A stretch of DNA of 64,000 bases from JANLTX01 sp049840835 (GCA_049840835.1 JASGJG010000010.1:62001-126000); one strand, 5' to 3'. Shown: positions 9,236-17,735, counted from the stretch's first letter. Program-made: numbers and translations. The notes: generated by a model not told the origin, from the letters alone.

Positions 9236-10590
9236 GAAAAGGTCTCGCTGTCATTTTAGCGGCCCTGATAGCCGGAGGGGCATTCGCTCGTCCTGCGCAT
9301 CAGAAAGCCCCACTGCCCAACCTGCCGAAAGACCAGCTCTGTGCTGCCGGGTTTATTCCTGCGTATTATAACAAGCAGGACCTCAGCCAGAAACCAGTGG
9401 TTTCTGCGCCTTCAGCTGTTCTCATAGATTTCGACACCGGAGAGATTCTCTACTCGAAAGACCCGGATGCAAAGCGCTATCCGGCTTCGACTACCAAGAT
9501 TCTCACGGCACTATTACTCGCTGAGAACACCGAGCCCACAGACAAGGTCGTTTGCCGTAATCCTTACATCACAGAAGTAGGGGAGAGCTCGCTGTTCATT
9601 CACACCGGTGATATGTTCACTGCCCAGGCGCTGCTCTACGGCTTTATACTGAAGTCCGCCAACGATGGTGGGGTAGTGATAGCCGAACATGTAGCCGGGT
9701 CAGTACCACGCTTCGCGGAGCTAATGACGGCGCGGGCGAAAGAAATCGGCGCTAAGAACTCGAACTTCAAGAACCCACACGGTCTGCACAACAAAGACCA
9801 CTACACCACAGCGCGTGACCTGGCACTGATTGCGCGTGAGGCCATGCGCAATCCCAAGTTCGAGGATGCCGTCTCTATTCCGCGCCGCACGATCAGCCGG
9901 GTAGATGCCTCCGGGAAGACTGTGGTGACCGTGGTGCAGTCCAAGGGCAAGAAACCCTTCTATGATGTGGTGCCCGGCTCTGATGGAATCAAGACCGGAT
10001 TTACAAACCCGGCTAAGCACTGCTTTGTCGGCTCCGCGACTCGTGGCGGACGGCGACTCATCGCTGTTTCGCTCGCATCCCCATCTAACTCCTGCGCAGA
10101 CTGTCAGGCTCTGATAGAGTGGGGCTTTGCGCGGTTCCCGGCCACGGCGCTGGCGAAGAAAGACCAGCCGGTAACAAAGCTGCCCGTGAGTCAGGGGGCC
10201 GTTCCCGAAGTTATGGCGGTCGCCAAAGCGAGCCTGCGTGTGGCAGGTGATGTACTGGGCGGGCGTAAAATAGAGAAAGAGATTATCCCTGCGGGGAATA
10301 CAGCGCCTATTAAACAGGGCGACGAAGTAGGGCAGCTAGTAGCCAAAGTAAACGGCAAAGAAATTGCCCGTGTGCCGCTGCTGGCAAGCCAGCCGGTAGA
10401 AAGGTCCGTGGTTAAGGCGGCAACGCGCACACCCGGTCTGCCTGGCGCGGCTATTGCAGTGGGAGTGATGGGTGCGGGTGCGCTGGCGCTCGTGGGAGCA
10501 AAAAATGGACGAGACAACGCCCGAAAGCGCGCCGCAAGGCGTGCGACTACAAAAAGCGCTGGCGGACGCGGGCGTAGCGGCACGGCGTAA
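9232..10590 (+). CDS. dacA: D-alanyl-D-alanine carboxypeptidase (PBP5/DacA family)
   Basis: A 452-residue secreted serine peptidase of clan SE. A signal peptide (MRKGLAVILAALIAGGAFA) precedes the catalytic domain. The three active-site motifs are all present: STTK (SxxK, ~ residue 86), SAN (~143) and KTG (~262). A beta domain with a GD-EVGQL stretch lies at ~320-385, and a hydrophobic helix near the C-terminus (GAAIAVGVMGAGALALVGA) may anchor the protein, replacing the usual amphipathic anchor. It removes the terminal D-Ala from peptidoglycan pentapeptides. The GTG start overlaps scpB by 4 bases, and the 3' end overlaps the pseudouridine synthase gene by 86 bases. Confidence 0.93.
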   Translation: MRKGLAVILAALIAGGAFARPAHQKAPLPNLPKDQLCAAGFIPAYYNKQDLSQKPVVSAPSAVLIDFDTGEILYSKDPDAKRYPASTTKILTALLLAENTEPTDKVVCRNPYITEVGESSLFIHTGDMFTAQALLYGFILKSANDGGVVIAEHVAGSVPRFAELMTARAKEIGAKNSNFKNPHGLHNKDHYTTARDLALIAREAMRNPKFEDAVSIPRRTISRVDASGKTVVTVVQSKGKKPFYDVVPGSDGIKTGFTNPAKHCFVGSATRGGRRLIAVSLASPSNSCADCQALIEWGFARFPATALAKKDQPVTKLPVSQGAVPEVMAVAKASLRVAGDVLGGRKIEKEIIPAGNTAPIKQGDEVGQLVAKVNGKEIARVPLLASQPVERSVVKAATRTPGLPGAAIAVGVMGAGALALVGAKNGRDNARKRAARRATTKSAGGRGRSGTA

Positions 10591-11491
10591 GGCTGAGACA
10601 CTTATTGCCGAGGGGCGGGTGAGCGTGAATGGGAAAACTGTCACCACGCCGGGGATTAAGGTAGACCCGCTTAAGGATGATATTCGGGTAAATGGCACGG
10701 CTTTGCCCAAACCATCGCGCCGTTGGTATATCGCACTACATAAGCCCGTCGGGGTAATCAGCACTGTTGCCGACAAGCATGCGGAGCAGACGGTAGTACA
10801 GCTGGTAGATATTCCCGGTGTGCGTCTGGTGCCCGCTGGACGGTTAGATGCCGATAGTGAAGGCCTGATACTTCTCTCCGACGATGGCGCGTTCGTACAA
10901 AAAGTGACGCATCCGAGCAAGAGTCTGGGTAAAAAGTATCTAGTAGTGGTGCGTGGTACACCCAGCCCGGAAGCCATTGGGCGACTGGAGCGGGGCTTGC
11001 TGTTAGACGGCGAGACACGTAAAACTGCTCCGGCACGCGTGAAACTGCTGCCACGTCTGCATCCGTTGGAACCGGGTAAGGGTACTCGCACTCTAGAGTT
11101 CGTACTCAGCGAGGGCCGGAATCGGCAGATTCGCCGGATGATGGAGACAGTAGGACATGATGTCTTGCGCCTTGTGCGTATCGAAGTCGGGCCAGTGGTG
11201 CTGGGGAAACTACCCCCGGGCGAGTGGCGCGAGCTGACACCGGCTGAGGTGGCAATTATAAACGGGGCAGAGTCGCCCACTCTGGAGAAGGATAAGAATG
11301 AAACTCGTCATCGCAGTGGTACACGACCGGGACCGGGGAAAGATCAGCGAGAAGCTCCTAAAAAGCGGCTTCAAGTTCACAAAGATAGGCTCAACGGGGG
11401 GCTTCCTCCGGGAGGGCAACGTAACGCTCCTGATCGGATGCGAGGACAAGGACGCGGAAAAGGTCCTGGGCCTGATAAGCGAGGCAAGTAA
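10505..11491 (+). CDS. 23S/16S rRNA pseudouridine synthase, RsuA/RluB family, with overlapping basic tail
   Basis: Residues ~8-60 are an S4 RNA-binding domain (VRLQKALADAGVAARRKAETLIAEGRVSVNG). The catalytic pseudouridine synthase domain follows, with the catalytic Asp in GRLDADSEGLILLSDDG and the RsuA-family ending EGRNRQIRRMMETVGHDVLRLVRIEVGP. The domain is complete by about residue 258 (RELTPAEVAIING). The frame then continues for ~70 residues rich in Arg, Gly, Lys and Pro, 194 bases of which overlap darA in another frame. The tail is either a true overlapping RNA-binding extension, as RluB proteins often have basic tails, or read-through caused by a lost base near 11285, where a TAA lies in the adjacent frame. 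RsuA and RluB specificity cannot be separated here. Confidence 0.88.
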   Translation: MDETTPESAPQGVRLQKALADAGVAARRKAETLIAEGRVSVNGKTVTTPGIKVDPLKDDIRVNGTALPKPSRRWYIALHKPVGVISTVADKHAEQTVVQLVDIPGVRLVPAGRLDADSEGLILLSDDGAFVQKVTHPSKSLGKKYLVVVRGTPSPEAIGRLERGLLLDGETRKTAPARVKLLPRLHPLEPGKGTRTLEFVLSEGRNRQIRRMMETVGHDVLRLVRIEVGPVVLGKLPPGEWRELTPAEVAIINGAESPTLEKDKNETRHRSGTRPGPGKDQREAPKKRLQVHKDRLNGGLPPGGQRNAPDRMRGQGRGKGPGPDKRGK

Positions 11492-11627
11492 AACCCGTAA
11501 GCAGTTCGTGAATGTGCTTCCCCCGGATGCCGGGCCTGTGGGCACGTATTTTCCCTCCCCTGTGGAGGTCGAAGTCACCGGCGCTATCGCCTTTGTCATG
11601 GATGTAGAGCGCTTTGAGAGATTTTAA
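11298..11627 (+). CDS. darA: Cyclic-di-AMP receptor, PII-like (DarA/DUF970)
   Basis: A 109-residue PII-like protein: MKLVIAVVHDRDRGKISEKL at the N-terminus, the ligand loop residues FKFTKIGSTGGFLREGNVTLLIG, and the C-terminal strand FPSPVEVEVTGAIAFVMDVERFERF. These match the DUF970 family, whose Firmicutes members bind c-di-AMP. Binding here is inferred. An AAGGA site precedes the ATG by five bases. The first 194 bases overlap the tail of the pseudouridine synthase frame, and the last 14 overlap the TTG start of the M28 peptidase. No diadenylate cyclase gene is in the window. Confidence 0.9.
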   Translation: MKLVIAVVHDRDRGKISEKLLKSGFKFTKIGSTGGFLREGNVTLLIGCEDKDAEKVLGLISEASKTRKQFVNVLPPDAGPVGTYFPSPVEVEVTGAIAFVMDVERFERF

Positions 11628-12447
11628 GCTTGTAAGCCAGGTAAGCCGGGCGAACCTGGAGCGGGATGTACGCGAGCTTTCCACCAAGTGGCCGACCCGC
11701 CACACCATGAGCCGCCATCATGAGGCCATTGCGGACTATCTGAAAGGCCGCATGGAGACTCTGGGGCTTCAAACCTCGCTGCACACCTACACAGCGCAGG
11801 GAAAGACCCGGCTGAACGTCATCGGAGAAACCGGCCCGAAGAATCCACGCTCCACGGTGCTCTTCTGCGGCCACTTCGATTCTCGCCAGGAGCGTATAGA
11901 CCAGCCCGAAGCGCCCGCCCCAGGCGCCGATGATAACGCCACCGGAGTAGCCACTCTACTAGAAACAGCCCGACTTCTAAAAGATGTGCCGCTAAAAGAT
12001 AGAGTAATCTTTGCGTTCTTCTCAGGCGAAGAGCAGGGGCTCTGGGGTTCGGCTGCCTATACCCGCGTGGTACAGAAACCGCCGCTGCGCTTCGTATTCA
12101 ATCTGGACCAGATCGGCTACCCGGCTCAAAAAGGCGATAAAGCTGTTTTTGTAGACGTAGATGAGCGGGGAAAGTCTGAGAACAACGCTGCCTCTAAGAA
12201 GCTAGTAGCCCGTTGCGAAGAGCTAGCCAAGACCATCGTCAAAGTGCCTACCCGAGTAGATCCGGTTGAGGGCAGTGACTATGTGCCCTTTGAGCAAGCC
12301 GGGGTGACGGTTTTAGGGCTCTACGAAGGGGAGTATCGCTATCCCTTCTACCACAAGTCTACCGATACAGCAGACAAAGTGGACTACGGCTATCTGACCG
12401 ATATGACCCGCCTGACCCTGGCCTTTTTATTGGACCAGTGCGCCTGA
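11614..12447 (+). CDS. M28 family zinc aminopeptidase-like protein
   Basis: A 277-residue peptidase with M28 metal-site motifs in order: FCGHFDSR (first His/Asp), PGADDNATGVATLLE (bridging Asp), FFSGEEQGLWGS (catalytic and metal Glu), NLDQIGY (Asp) and PFYHKSTDT (final His). No signal peptide is evident, so it is probably cytoplasmic. A TTG start overlaps darA by 14 bases. It is the last gene of the scpA-darA run and ends one base before a perfect hairpin terminator. Confidence 0.9.
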   Translation: MRDFKLVSQVSRANLERDVRELSTKWPTRHTMSRHHEAIADYLKGRMETLGLQTSLHTYTAQGKTRLNVIGETGPKNPRSTVLFCGHFDSRQERIDQPEAPAPGADDNATGVATLLETARLLKDVPLKDRVIFAFFSGEEQGLWGSAAYTRVVQKPPLRFVFNLDQIGYPAQKGDKAVFVDVDERGKSENNAASKKLVARCEELAKTIVKVPTRVDPVEGSDYVPFEQAGVTVLGLYEGEYRYPFYHKSTDTADKVDYGYLTDMTRLTLAFLLDQCA

Positions 12448-12489
12448 AGAACCAACGCCCCGCCAATATGGCGGGGCGTTGGTTCTTTG
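12448..12489. terminator. Bidirectional rho-independent terminator
   Basis: A perfect 17-bp stem (AGAACCAACGCCCCGCC, loop AATAT, then its exact inverse at 12470-12486) is followed by T-rich sequence. It lies between the convergent M28 and Gfo/Idh genes and would serve both. Confidence 0.9.
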
Positions 12490-12500
12490 TATTTGCGGGT

Positions 12501-13509
12501 TTACGGGGTAACCCAGCTATTGCTTGCGGCACCCTTATAGAGCGCTTCCATCACAGCAGAGCGGTAGGCGGCTTCTTTCGCGCCGACCAGGTCTGGTGTA
12601 CCCGTTTCGCTCACACGCTCTATCCAGGCGTCTAAACCTGCCGCCACCCGCTGGCCGATTTCGGCATCGCGCAGGGGCTGAGTGCCGTCCATGCCTTCTA
12701 CATGCTTGCTCTGGAAGAACAGGCGGTCGTTGATGATAGCGGCATAACCTTCGGTGCCAGAAACGATTAAGCGAACCGGATCGGATACATCGTCCCAGGC
12801 AGCGGCCAGGGTCGCAATCGTGCCACTCTTGAAGCGCAGCATACCTTCGCCTGTCTCATCGCAGCCATCGTAGCGGTTCGTGCCCGCGTCTACCTGGGCC
12901 GTGCAGCTATCTACCTCGCCGAAAAACCAGAGCAGGATATCCAGGATATGCGTGCCCAGGTCGCCGAACCCACCGCAACCAGACACCTTGGGGTCCGCCA
13001 TCCAGCGCCACTCACCATCGAACCAGCCACCCAGCGCGCCGGAGTGGCAGTTGCTCATGCGAGCGCGAGTAATCTTTCCAAATGCCCCTGCCTCAATCTG
13101 CTTTTTTACAAAGCGCAGTTTGGCATCACCACGGCTGAAGTAGCCTGTGGAGAAAAGCAGACCCTTCGCCTCAATGGCCGCTGCCATAGACGCCGCATCG
13201 GCGGCCAGCAAAACCCAATGGCTTTTCGACAAAGACATGCTTGCCCGCTTCGACTAAGGGTAGCACAAGTGATTCGTGAATGTTTGTCTGCGATGTGACT
13301 ATCGCGCCGGTAACCTCCGGGTCGGCGCAGACAGCCGCTACGCTCTCAGCTACCTGAGCGCCCTCTAAGCGGTCGGCGTTCTTCTGAGCGCGCTCCGGGT
13401 CCGGGTCCCAGGTCCATTTGATGCGGACGGTATCCGTGCGACGGCGCAGGTTCTCCACAAAACCGGGAGTGTGAATGTGGTGGCAGCCCACCAGAGCCAG
13501 AGTTGTCAT
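12501..13509 (-). CDS. Gfo/Idh/MocA family NAD(P)-dependent oxidoreductase, frameshifted
   Basis: Two minus-strand frames join into about 336 aa. The N-terminal Rossmann part (MTTLALVGCHHIHTPGFVENL...) reaches the diagnostic GKHVFVEKPLGFA, whose EKP lysine is catalytic. The remainder (AADAASMAAAIEAKGLLFSTGYF...) is one frame over. Removing one base at 13201-13206 (GGCC) gives GFAAADAASMA and a continuous protein. The C-terminal domain contains GCGGFGDLGTHILDILLW, with the GxH of the family's substrate site. These enzymes oxidise sugars, inositols or related polyols; the substrate here is unknown. It is transcribed alone, convergent with the M28 gene. Confidence 0.85.
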
Positions 13510-13571
13510 AGGTCAATTATTTCGATGGTCTAAAGAGGTATTCCTGCGCTGTGCATCACACGTATAAACGT

Positions 13572-13706
13572 CCCCACAGGCATAGACGCCTGTGGCTGAG
13601 GGCTTCGCCACGAAGTCGCTCCGCGACATAACAGAACACCTGTGGCCTCCATAGGTCCGAAGGACATTGTGGCGAAGCCCTCAGACCCAGACTTTCATGT
13701 CTGGGG
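13572..13706. repeat. Nested palindromic intergenic repeat
   Basis: Three hairpins are visible. CCACAGGC/GCCTGTGG lies at 13574-13595. A long outer pair CTGAGGGCTTCGCCAC (13596-13611) and GTGGCGAAGCCCTCAG (13669-13684) is a perfect 16-bp inverted repeat. CCCAGAC/GTCTGGG lies at 13686-13705. The GAAGTCGCTCCGCGACAT-like centre resembles known palindromic interspersed repeats. It sits upstream of ilvE and does not reach its promoter. Confidence 0.8.
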
Positions 13707-13727
13707 AATCTCCCGGGGCGCGGACGG

Positions 13728-13733
13728 TATAAT
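13728..13733 (+). promoter_or_regulatory. -10 element of ilvE, leaderless arrangement
   Basis: Consensus TATAAT at 13728-13733 is followed by six bases and then the ATG at 13740. No ribosome-binding site is present. Confidence 0.6.
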
Positions 13734-13739
13734 CATGCC

Positions 13740-14618
13740 ATGGCCGAAGTGGTGTACATGAATGGCGAGTTCGTTCCCAAAGAACAGGCGACGATCTCTA
13801 TATACGATCACGGGTATCTGTATGGCGATGGGCTCTTTGAGGGCATCCGTGTTTACAATGGGAAAGTATTCCGGCTAGACCCACACCTTCAGCGCCTTTT
13901 CGATGGGGCGAAGTCGCTAGGCTTCGATATGGGCGAGCTTTCCTTTGAGAAGGCACGCACCGCTATTATTGAGACCTGCACCCGAAACTCACACCATGAT
14001 GGGTACATTCGAGTCAACCTCACCCGCGGCACCGGGCTAGGACTCGATCCCAGTCATATCGACCGCACACCCAACTATGTGATTGCCACTCGGCAACTTG
14101 CCCTCTACCCCAAGGAGTTCTACGAAAAAGGGCTGACCATGATTACCTGCGCCACGCGGGTGCCGTCGCCCGATGCGATCAATCCGCGCATTAAGTGCAC
14201 GGGTAAGTACATCAACAACATTACGGCAAAGATGGAAGCCAACCGCGCCGGAGCAGGTGAGGGCATTATGCTCAACCACCTGGGCTATGTGGCCGAGGCT
14301 ACTGGCGACAACGTGTTTGTGGTGCGAGATGGCGTGATCTACACCCCGCCGCCATCGGCTGGCTGTCTGAAGGGAATTACCCGCGCTGTCGCTATGGAGT
14401 GCGCTGAGCAGTTGAACATTCCGGTGAAAGAGGAGAACCTGACCCTGTTCGACCTCTACAGCGCCGATGAATGCTTCCTGACAGGAACGGCTGCCGAAGT
14501 GATTCCCGGCTGTAGTCTAGATGAGCGGCCCATCGGTACCGGCAAGCCCGGCCCACTCACGCAGAAAATCATCGAGTCCTTCCGCAAGAAGGCGGGCTGC
14601 GAAGGCGACCCGGTTTAG
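13740..14618 (+). CDS. ilvE: Branched-chain amino-acid aminotransferase (fold-type IV PLP enzyme)
   Basis: A 292-residue class IV aminotransferase. The N-terminal motif YLYGDGLFEGIRVYNG, the PLP-lysine region RIKCTGKYINNITAKMEA, the Glu of NHLGYVAEATGDNVFVV and the phosphate-binding GITRAVAMECA and FLTGTAAEV segments are all present. It interconverts Leu, Ile and Val with their 2-oxo acids using glutamate/2-oxoglutarate. D-amino-acid transaminase and aminodeoxychorismate lyase share the fold, but length and motifs favour IlvE. The start is set by the -10 hexamer six bases upstream; the nearby ATG at 13735 is out of frame. Confidence 0.92.
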   Translation: MAEVVYMNGEFVPKEQATISIYDHGYLYGDGLFEGIRVYNGKVFRLDPHLQRLFDGAKSLGFDMGELSFEKARTAIIETCTRNSHHDGYIRVNLTRGTGLGLDPSHIDRTPNYVIATRQLALYPKEFYEKGLTMITCATRVPSPDAINPRIKCTGKYINNITAKMEANRAGAGEGIMLNHLGYVAEATGDNVFVVRDGVIYTPPPSAGCLKGITRAVAMECAEQLNIPVKEENLTLFDLYSADECFLTGTAAEVIPGCSLDERPIGTGKPGPLTQKIIESFRKKAGCEGDPV

Positions 14619-14652
14619 GAACTCGCTCTGATAGGAAACGGTAAATAGATAT

Positions 14653-15147
14653 ATGTCATTTGGCGGACAGTCCCGGCAGCGCTGGGGTGACAACACAATT
14701 CATGCGGGCGAGTATATCCGCGATATTCAGGTAACGGACCTCTCTGGGCGAGTGAATCACACGGGGCCGATGCGCGGCAAAGGCGGGCTACTGCTGGTCT
14801 TTTTCGACAGTAGTACTGCCAGCCAGGAGCTGCTTCCCGTGCTTCAGCAAGTCGCCGATGCCTGCAAAGAGTCCGGCAAGCTTTCTGTGCTTGGTCTATG
14901 TGCCGGTGATGAAGCGCTGGCCCGCGCGATTGCTTCTGAGACCGGAATCAGCTTTCCGATAGCTCTGGATCATGGCAACTACCTGGGCATGACTTACGGC
15001 ATTGGGACCTATCCCTGTGCCTATCTTGTCCGCCCTAATGGTTCGGTGGCCCTGAAACTACGTGGGCTCCTGCGCCCACGACAGAAGGAAGCATTGGGGG
15101 CAGAAGCCGCTGCGCTTTGCGGTATTGCACCCATTACTCTGGAATGA
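14653..15147 (+). CDS. Peroxiredoxin/thioredoxin-fold protein without CxxC
   Basis: A 164-residue redoxin-like protein. IRDIQVTDLSGRVNHTGPMRGKGGLLLVFFDSSTASQELLP matches the AhpC/TSA fold start, but the peroxidatic or CxxC cysteine position is occupied by DSSTAS. TYPCAYLVRPNGSVALKLRG is the usual cis-Pro region and end strand. Without the catalytic Cys it may be a structural or binding homologue. It follows ilvE by 34 bases, and its TGA overlaps the ATG of the M50 gene (ATGA), so translation is coupled to that protein. Confidence 0.75.
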   Translation: MSFGGQSRQRWGDNTIHAGEYIRDIQVTDLSGRVNHTGPMRGKGGLLLVFFDSSTASQELLPVLQQVADACKESGKLSVLGLCAGDEALARAIASETGISFPIALDHGNYLGMTYGIGTYPCAYLVRPNGSVALKLRGLLRPRQKEALGAEAAALCGIAPITLE

Positions 15148-15926
15148 GCACCACTCCACCTGCCTTCGACCTGGAGGACGATACACCGCCCCGGCGGCCA
15201 TCCTCTCCTCCTGCGTTCGATATCACGCCGGACCCGCCTGCCAGCACGCCGCTGGCTACTCCGCAAGGCGCGCGGGTGCGGGGGGTAGGCTGCCTGAGTG
15301 CTGTTCCTGTACTGCTCTTGCTACTTAAGCTGGGAAGTGTTAGTAAGTTTTTTCTGCCTTTAATCTCTTTCTTTGCGAGCGTCTGGTTTTATATGAAGGT
15401 AATCCCCGGGGCACCTATTCTGCTGCCCATAGGGATCTTTTTGATGATATTTCTGCATGAGTGCGGGCATGCACTGGCCGCGCGGCGTTTTGGATTGAAG
15501 TACCAGGGAATGATTTTTACTCCCTTTGGTGGGATAGTGTTTCATCGACCTGGGAATACCAATGTCGTGCAGGATGCTTTTATAGGTATTATGGGGCCGG
15601 TTACCGGTGGGCTATGTGGAGTTGTGGCAGCTCTGATTGCCTATTTCACAGGGAATAAGCTCTTCTGGCTATTGGGTTCACTATATTTTGCCATTAACAT
15701 GGCTAACCTGGTTCCGGGTGGACCATTGGATGGGGGATGGATTGGGGCCGTTTTCTCCAACAAACTCTCTCCTCGTTGTGAGTCTCTCATTCGCGAGGGG
15801 AAAGTGGCCACCTATTTTTGTGCGACACCCACCGATAGAACAAAGTATGGTTTTGCCTGGGGAGGGCTGGCGCTCTTCCTACTGATTGGCACCGGCTTAT
15901 GTCGCCACTTTTTACTTCTACGCTAG
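15144..15926 (+). CDS. M50 family site-2 intramembrane metalloprotease
   Basis: A 260-residue membrane protein. An N-terminal Pro-rich cytoplasmic segment (~45 aa) is followed by about six hydrophobic helices. The zinc site HECGHALAARRFG (HExxH) lies in the third hydrophobic segment, and the second ligand motif is NLVPGGPLDGGWI (NxxPxxxLDGG). No PDZ domain is present. Site-2 proteases cleave membrane-anchored regulators; a possible local substrate is an anti-sigma factor such as the one at 18.4 kb, but that is speculation. It is translationally coupled to the redoxin gene by ATGA. Confidence 0.9.
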   Translation: MSTTPPAFDLEDDTPPRRPSSPPAFDITPDPPASTPLATPQGARVRGVGCLSAVPVLLLLLKLGSVSKFFLPLISFFASVWFYMKVIPGAPILLPIGIFLMIFLHECGHALAARRFGLKYQGMIFTPFGGIVFHRPGNTNVVQDAFIGIMGPVTGGLCGVVAALIAYFTGNKLFWLLGSLYFAINMANLVPGGPLDGGWIGAVFSNKLSPRCESLIREGKVATYFCATPTDRTKYGFAWGGLALFLLIGTGLCRHFLLLR

Positions 15927-15932
15927 ACAAAG

Positions 15933-15966
15933 AAAAAGCCCCCGGAGATTTCTCCGGGGGCTTTTT
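15933..15966. terminator. Bidirectional rho-independent terminator
   Basis: A perfect 16-bp stem AAAAAGCCCCCGGAGA / TCTCCGGGGGCTTTTT with a TT loop, flanked by A and T runs. It lies between the convergent M50 and parB-like genes. Confidence 0.92.
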
Positions 15967-15973
15967 AGTTTAA

Positions 15974-17146
15974 CTATGCCGCCATTTTTAGCTTGACGCC
16001 TTGAGCCTCGAACTTGGGCTTGTACATAGGGCACTTGTAGGACTTGGAGTAATCCTTGGGATCCTCTGCCTCAGCGATATAGATCTTCGTACCCGTGACG
16101 CCGCACTTCTCGAATGCACGGTCGTAGTTGCCGCAGTCGTAGCAGCGGCGCAGGATTGTCCAGCAGACCGAGCAGCGTAGGGAGCCAATAAGCTCCACAC
16201 GACCACAGAGCGGGCAGTGGATATAGACCTCACGGAACCCGAAGTCCTTGGAAGACAGGGCATCACGAATCTTACCGTTGAACTCTTCCAGCTCGCGCTG
16301 CAGGTCCGCCGTGGTCGCTAGAAGCTGGTTCATGTGCTCCGCGGTCAGGAACTCACCAATACGAACGTCTAAGAGGTCCGATAGGGAGGTAGACGACTTA
16401 CTGATGCTCTTGAGGTGCTGGTCGGCGGTCTGAGACTTATAGGGTTTCTTTCGCTCCTCTTTGGCTCCCAGACTGCGCAGCATCTGGTCGGTGACAGCAA
16501 TCGGAACCTTTAAGAAGGCATCCTTCTTTTCCGGATAGGTCTTGATGGCGTGGACGATGCGCTCGACATCGCCGACGTTCATCTTCTCTTGCTTGACCTT
16601 CTGAGCGATGCGTAGCATAGAAGCATCGTCGCCGAGCAGTGGGAAGAGAGCACGCGCATGGCCTTCATTGAACGGAGCTTCACCGGCACCGGGGCGAGTG
16701 ATAAGTTCCTGCTGAATGGCCTGGGGCAGCTCCAGAAGCTCCAGAGAGCGGCGCAGAGTTGTCTCCGAGAGGCCAAGGGTTTTGGAGACACGCTCATAGC
16801 TCATCATCTGGAGCAGCGACTGAATCGCTCGTGCTCGCTCGATAGAGTTCATGTCCTCGCGCTGGAGGTTCTCCAGTAGCGAGTCCGTGGCGGCTTCTTC
16901 ATCGGAAAGCTCGCGCACGATAGCCGGGATTTCGGTCAGACCAGCCAGGAGCGAGGCACGATAGCGTCGCTCGCCCATGACGATTTCATAAAAACCATCG
17001 GACCGGGGGCGAACGGTAATGGGTTGTAGCACGCCGCGCTCCTTGATGGAGGCGGCCAGTTCTTCGAGTGATTCCTGATAGAATGTCTTTCGCGGCTGAC
17101 TCTCGTTAGGCTGGACTTTGTCCAGCGGCAGGCGTTGAGGCGTCAT
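15974..17146 (-). CDS. ParB/Spo0J-like partition protein with Cys-rich C-terminal zinc-binding region
   Basis: A 390-residue protein; start at ATG 17146, where ParB homology begins (MTPQRLPLDKVQPNESQPRK). Residues ~10-100 form the ParB/Srx CTPase-type domain with GERRYRA. Residues ~115-160 carry the helix-turn-helix (ERVSKTLGLSETTLRRSLELL). After a long helical region, the last ~90 residues contain CPLC-(x12)-CSVC and CYDCGNYDRAFEKC plus a further Cys, looking like one or two zinc ribbons not found in ordinary chromosomal ParB. No parA is adjacent. It may be a chromosomal ParB with an added domain or a ParB-family regulator. Divergent from the DUF4446 gene. Confidence 0.82.
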   Translation of the reverse strand: MTPQRLPLDKVQPNESQPRKTFYQESLEELAASIKERGVLQPITVRPRSDGFYEIVMGERRYRASLLAGLTEIPAIVRELSDEEAATDSLLENLQREDMNSIERARAIQSLLQMMSYERVSKTLGLSETTLRRSLELLELPQAIQQELITRPGAGEAPFNEGHARALFPLLGDDASMLRIAQKVKQEKMNVGDVERIVHAIKTYPEKKDAFLKVPIAVTDQMLRSLGAKEERKKPYKSQTADQHLKSISKSSTSLSDLLDVRIGEFLTAEHMNQLLATTADLQRELEEFNGKIRDALSSKDFGFREVYIHCPLCGRVELIGSLRCSVCWTILRRCYDCGNYDRAFEKCGVTGTKIYIAEAEDPKDYSKSYKCPMYKPKFEAQGVKLKMAA

Positions 17147-17230
17147 TATTACGTACCTTGTCTCCTTGGCGCTCTGGAGACAATTATGGATAAAATCCTG
17201 AGAAAATTTAGAGGAAGATTCTAGGAGAAC

Positions 17231-17734
17231 ATGCAAGGACTTATCGGTTGGGTACAGAGTGCTCCAGAGCAAGCGCTGGGCATTCTAGGGGGAGTATTGC
17301 TGCTCTTGCTGGTACTTTCTACAGTTTCTCTGGCACGCCTGGGTAATCTGACACGGCAGCAACAACGCTTGATTGCAGGGATTGAGAGTGGGGACTTAGA
17401 AAAGCTACTCTCAGAGTGTCTGAACGAAAACAAACTACTGTGGACCCAGCTGGATACGCGGCGTAAGGCCGAAGAGGCGCTAGGGCAGCGCCTGAATAGC
17501 ACGCTGCAGAATGTAGGGCTGGTACGCTACGATGCCGTGGCGAACACAGGTGGGCAGCAAAGTTTCTCGCTGGCGCTTCTGGATGCTGCTGGCGAGGGGG
17601 TAGTCCTATCGGGACTTCAGACCCGAGCAGAGATGCGTATGTATGCCAAACCTGTATCCGGGGGCGGCTCCCCTCTGACCCTCACCGACGAGGAGAAGCA
17701 GGCTATCGCGCAAGCGAGTCGGCCAAAGGGCTAG
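17231..17734 (+). CDS. DUF4446 family protein
   Basis: A 167-residue protein. One N-terminal membrane helix (ILGGVLLLLLVLSTVSLARL) is followed by a coiled coil (~40-90), then the conserved DUF4446 core: VGLVRYDAVANTGGQQSFSLALLDAAGEGVVLSG and MRMYAKPVSGG, ending LTLTDEEKQAIAQA. An AGGAGAA site precedes the ATG. DUF4446 genes often lie near parB, and here the gene is divergent from the ParB-like gene. Biochemical function is unknown. The ECF sigma gene starts one base after its stop. Confidence 0.88.
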   Translation: MQGLIGWVQSAPEQALGILGGVLLLLLVLSTVSLARLGNLTRQQQRLIAGIESGDLEKLLSECLNENKLLWTQLDTRRKAEEALGQRLNSTLQNVGLVRYDAVANTGGQQSFSLALLDAAGEGVVLSGLQTRAEMRMYAKPVSGGGSPLTLTDEEKQAIAQASRPKG

Positions 17735-17735
17735 G

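Noticed and set aside
10336..11280. 314-codon minus-strand open frame
   Set aside because: Shadow of the dacA end and pseudouridine synthase gene; Ser/Arg/Thr-rich translation typical of an antisense frame in GC-rich DNA.
13572..13706. CRISPR array
   Set aside because: The repeats are inverted hairpins, not regularly spaced direct repeats, and no cas gene is present.
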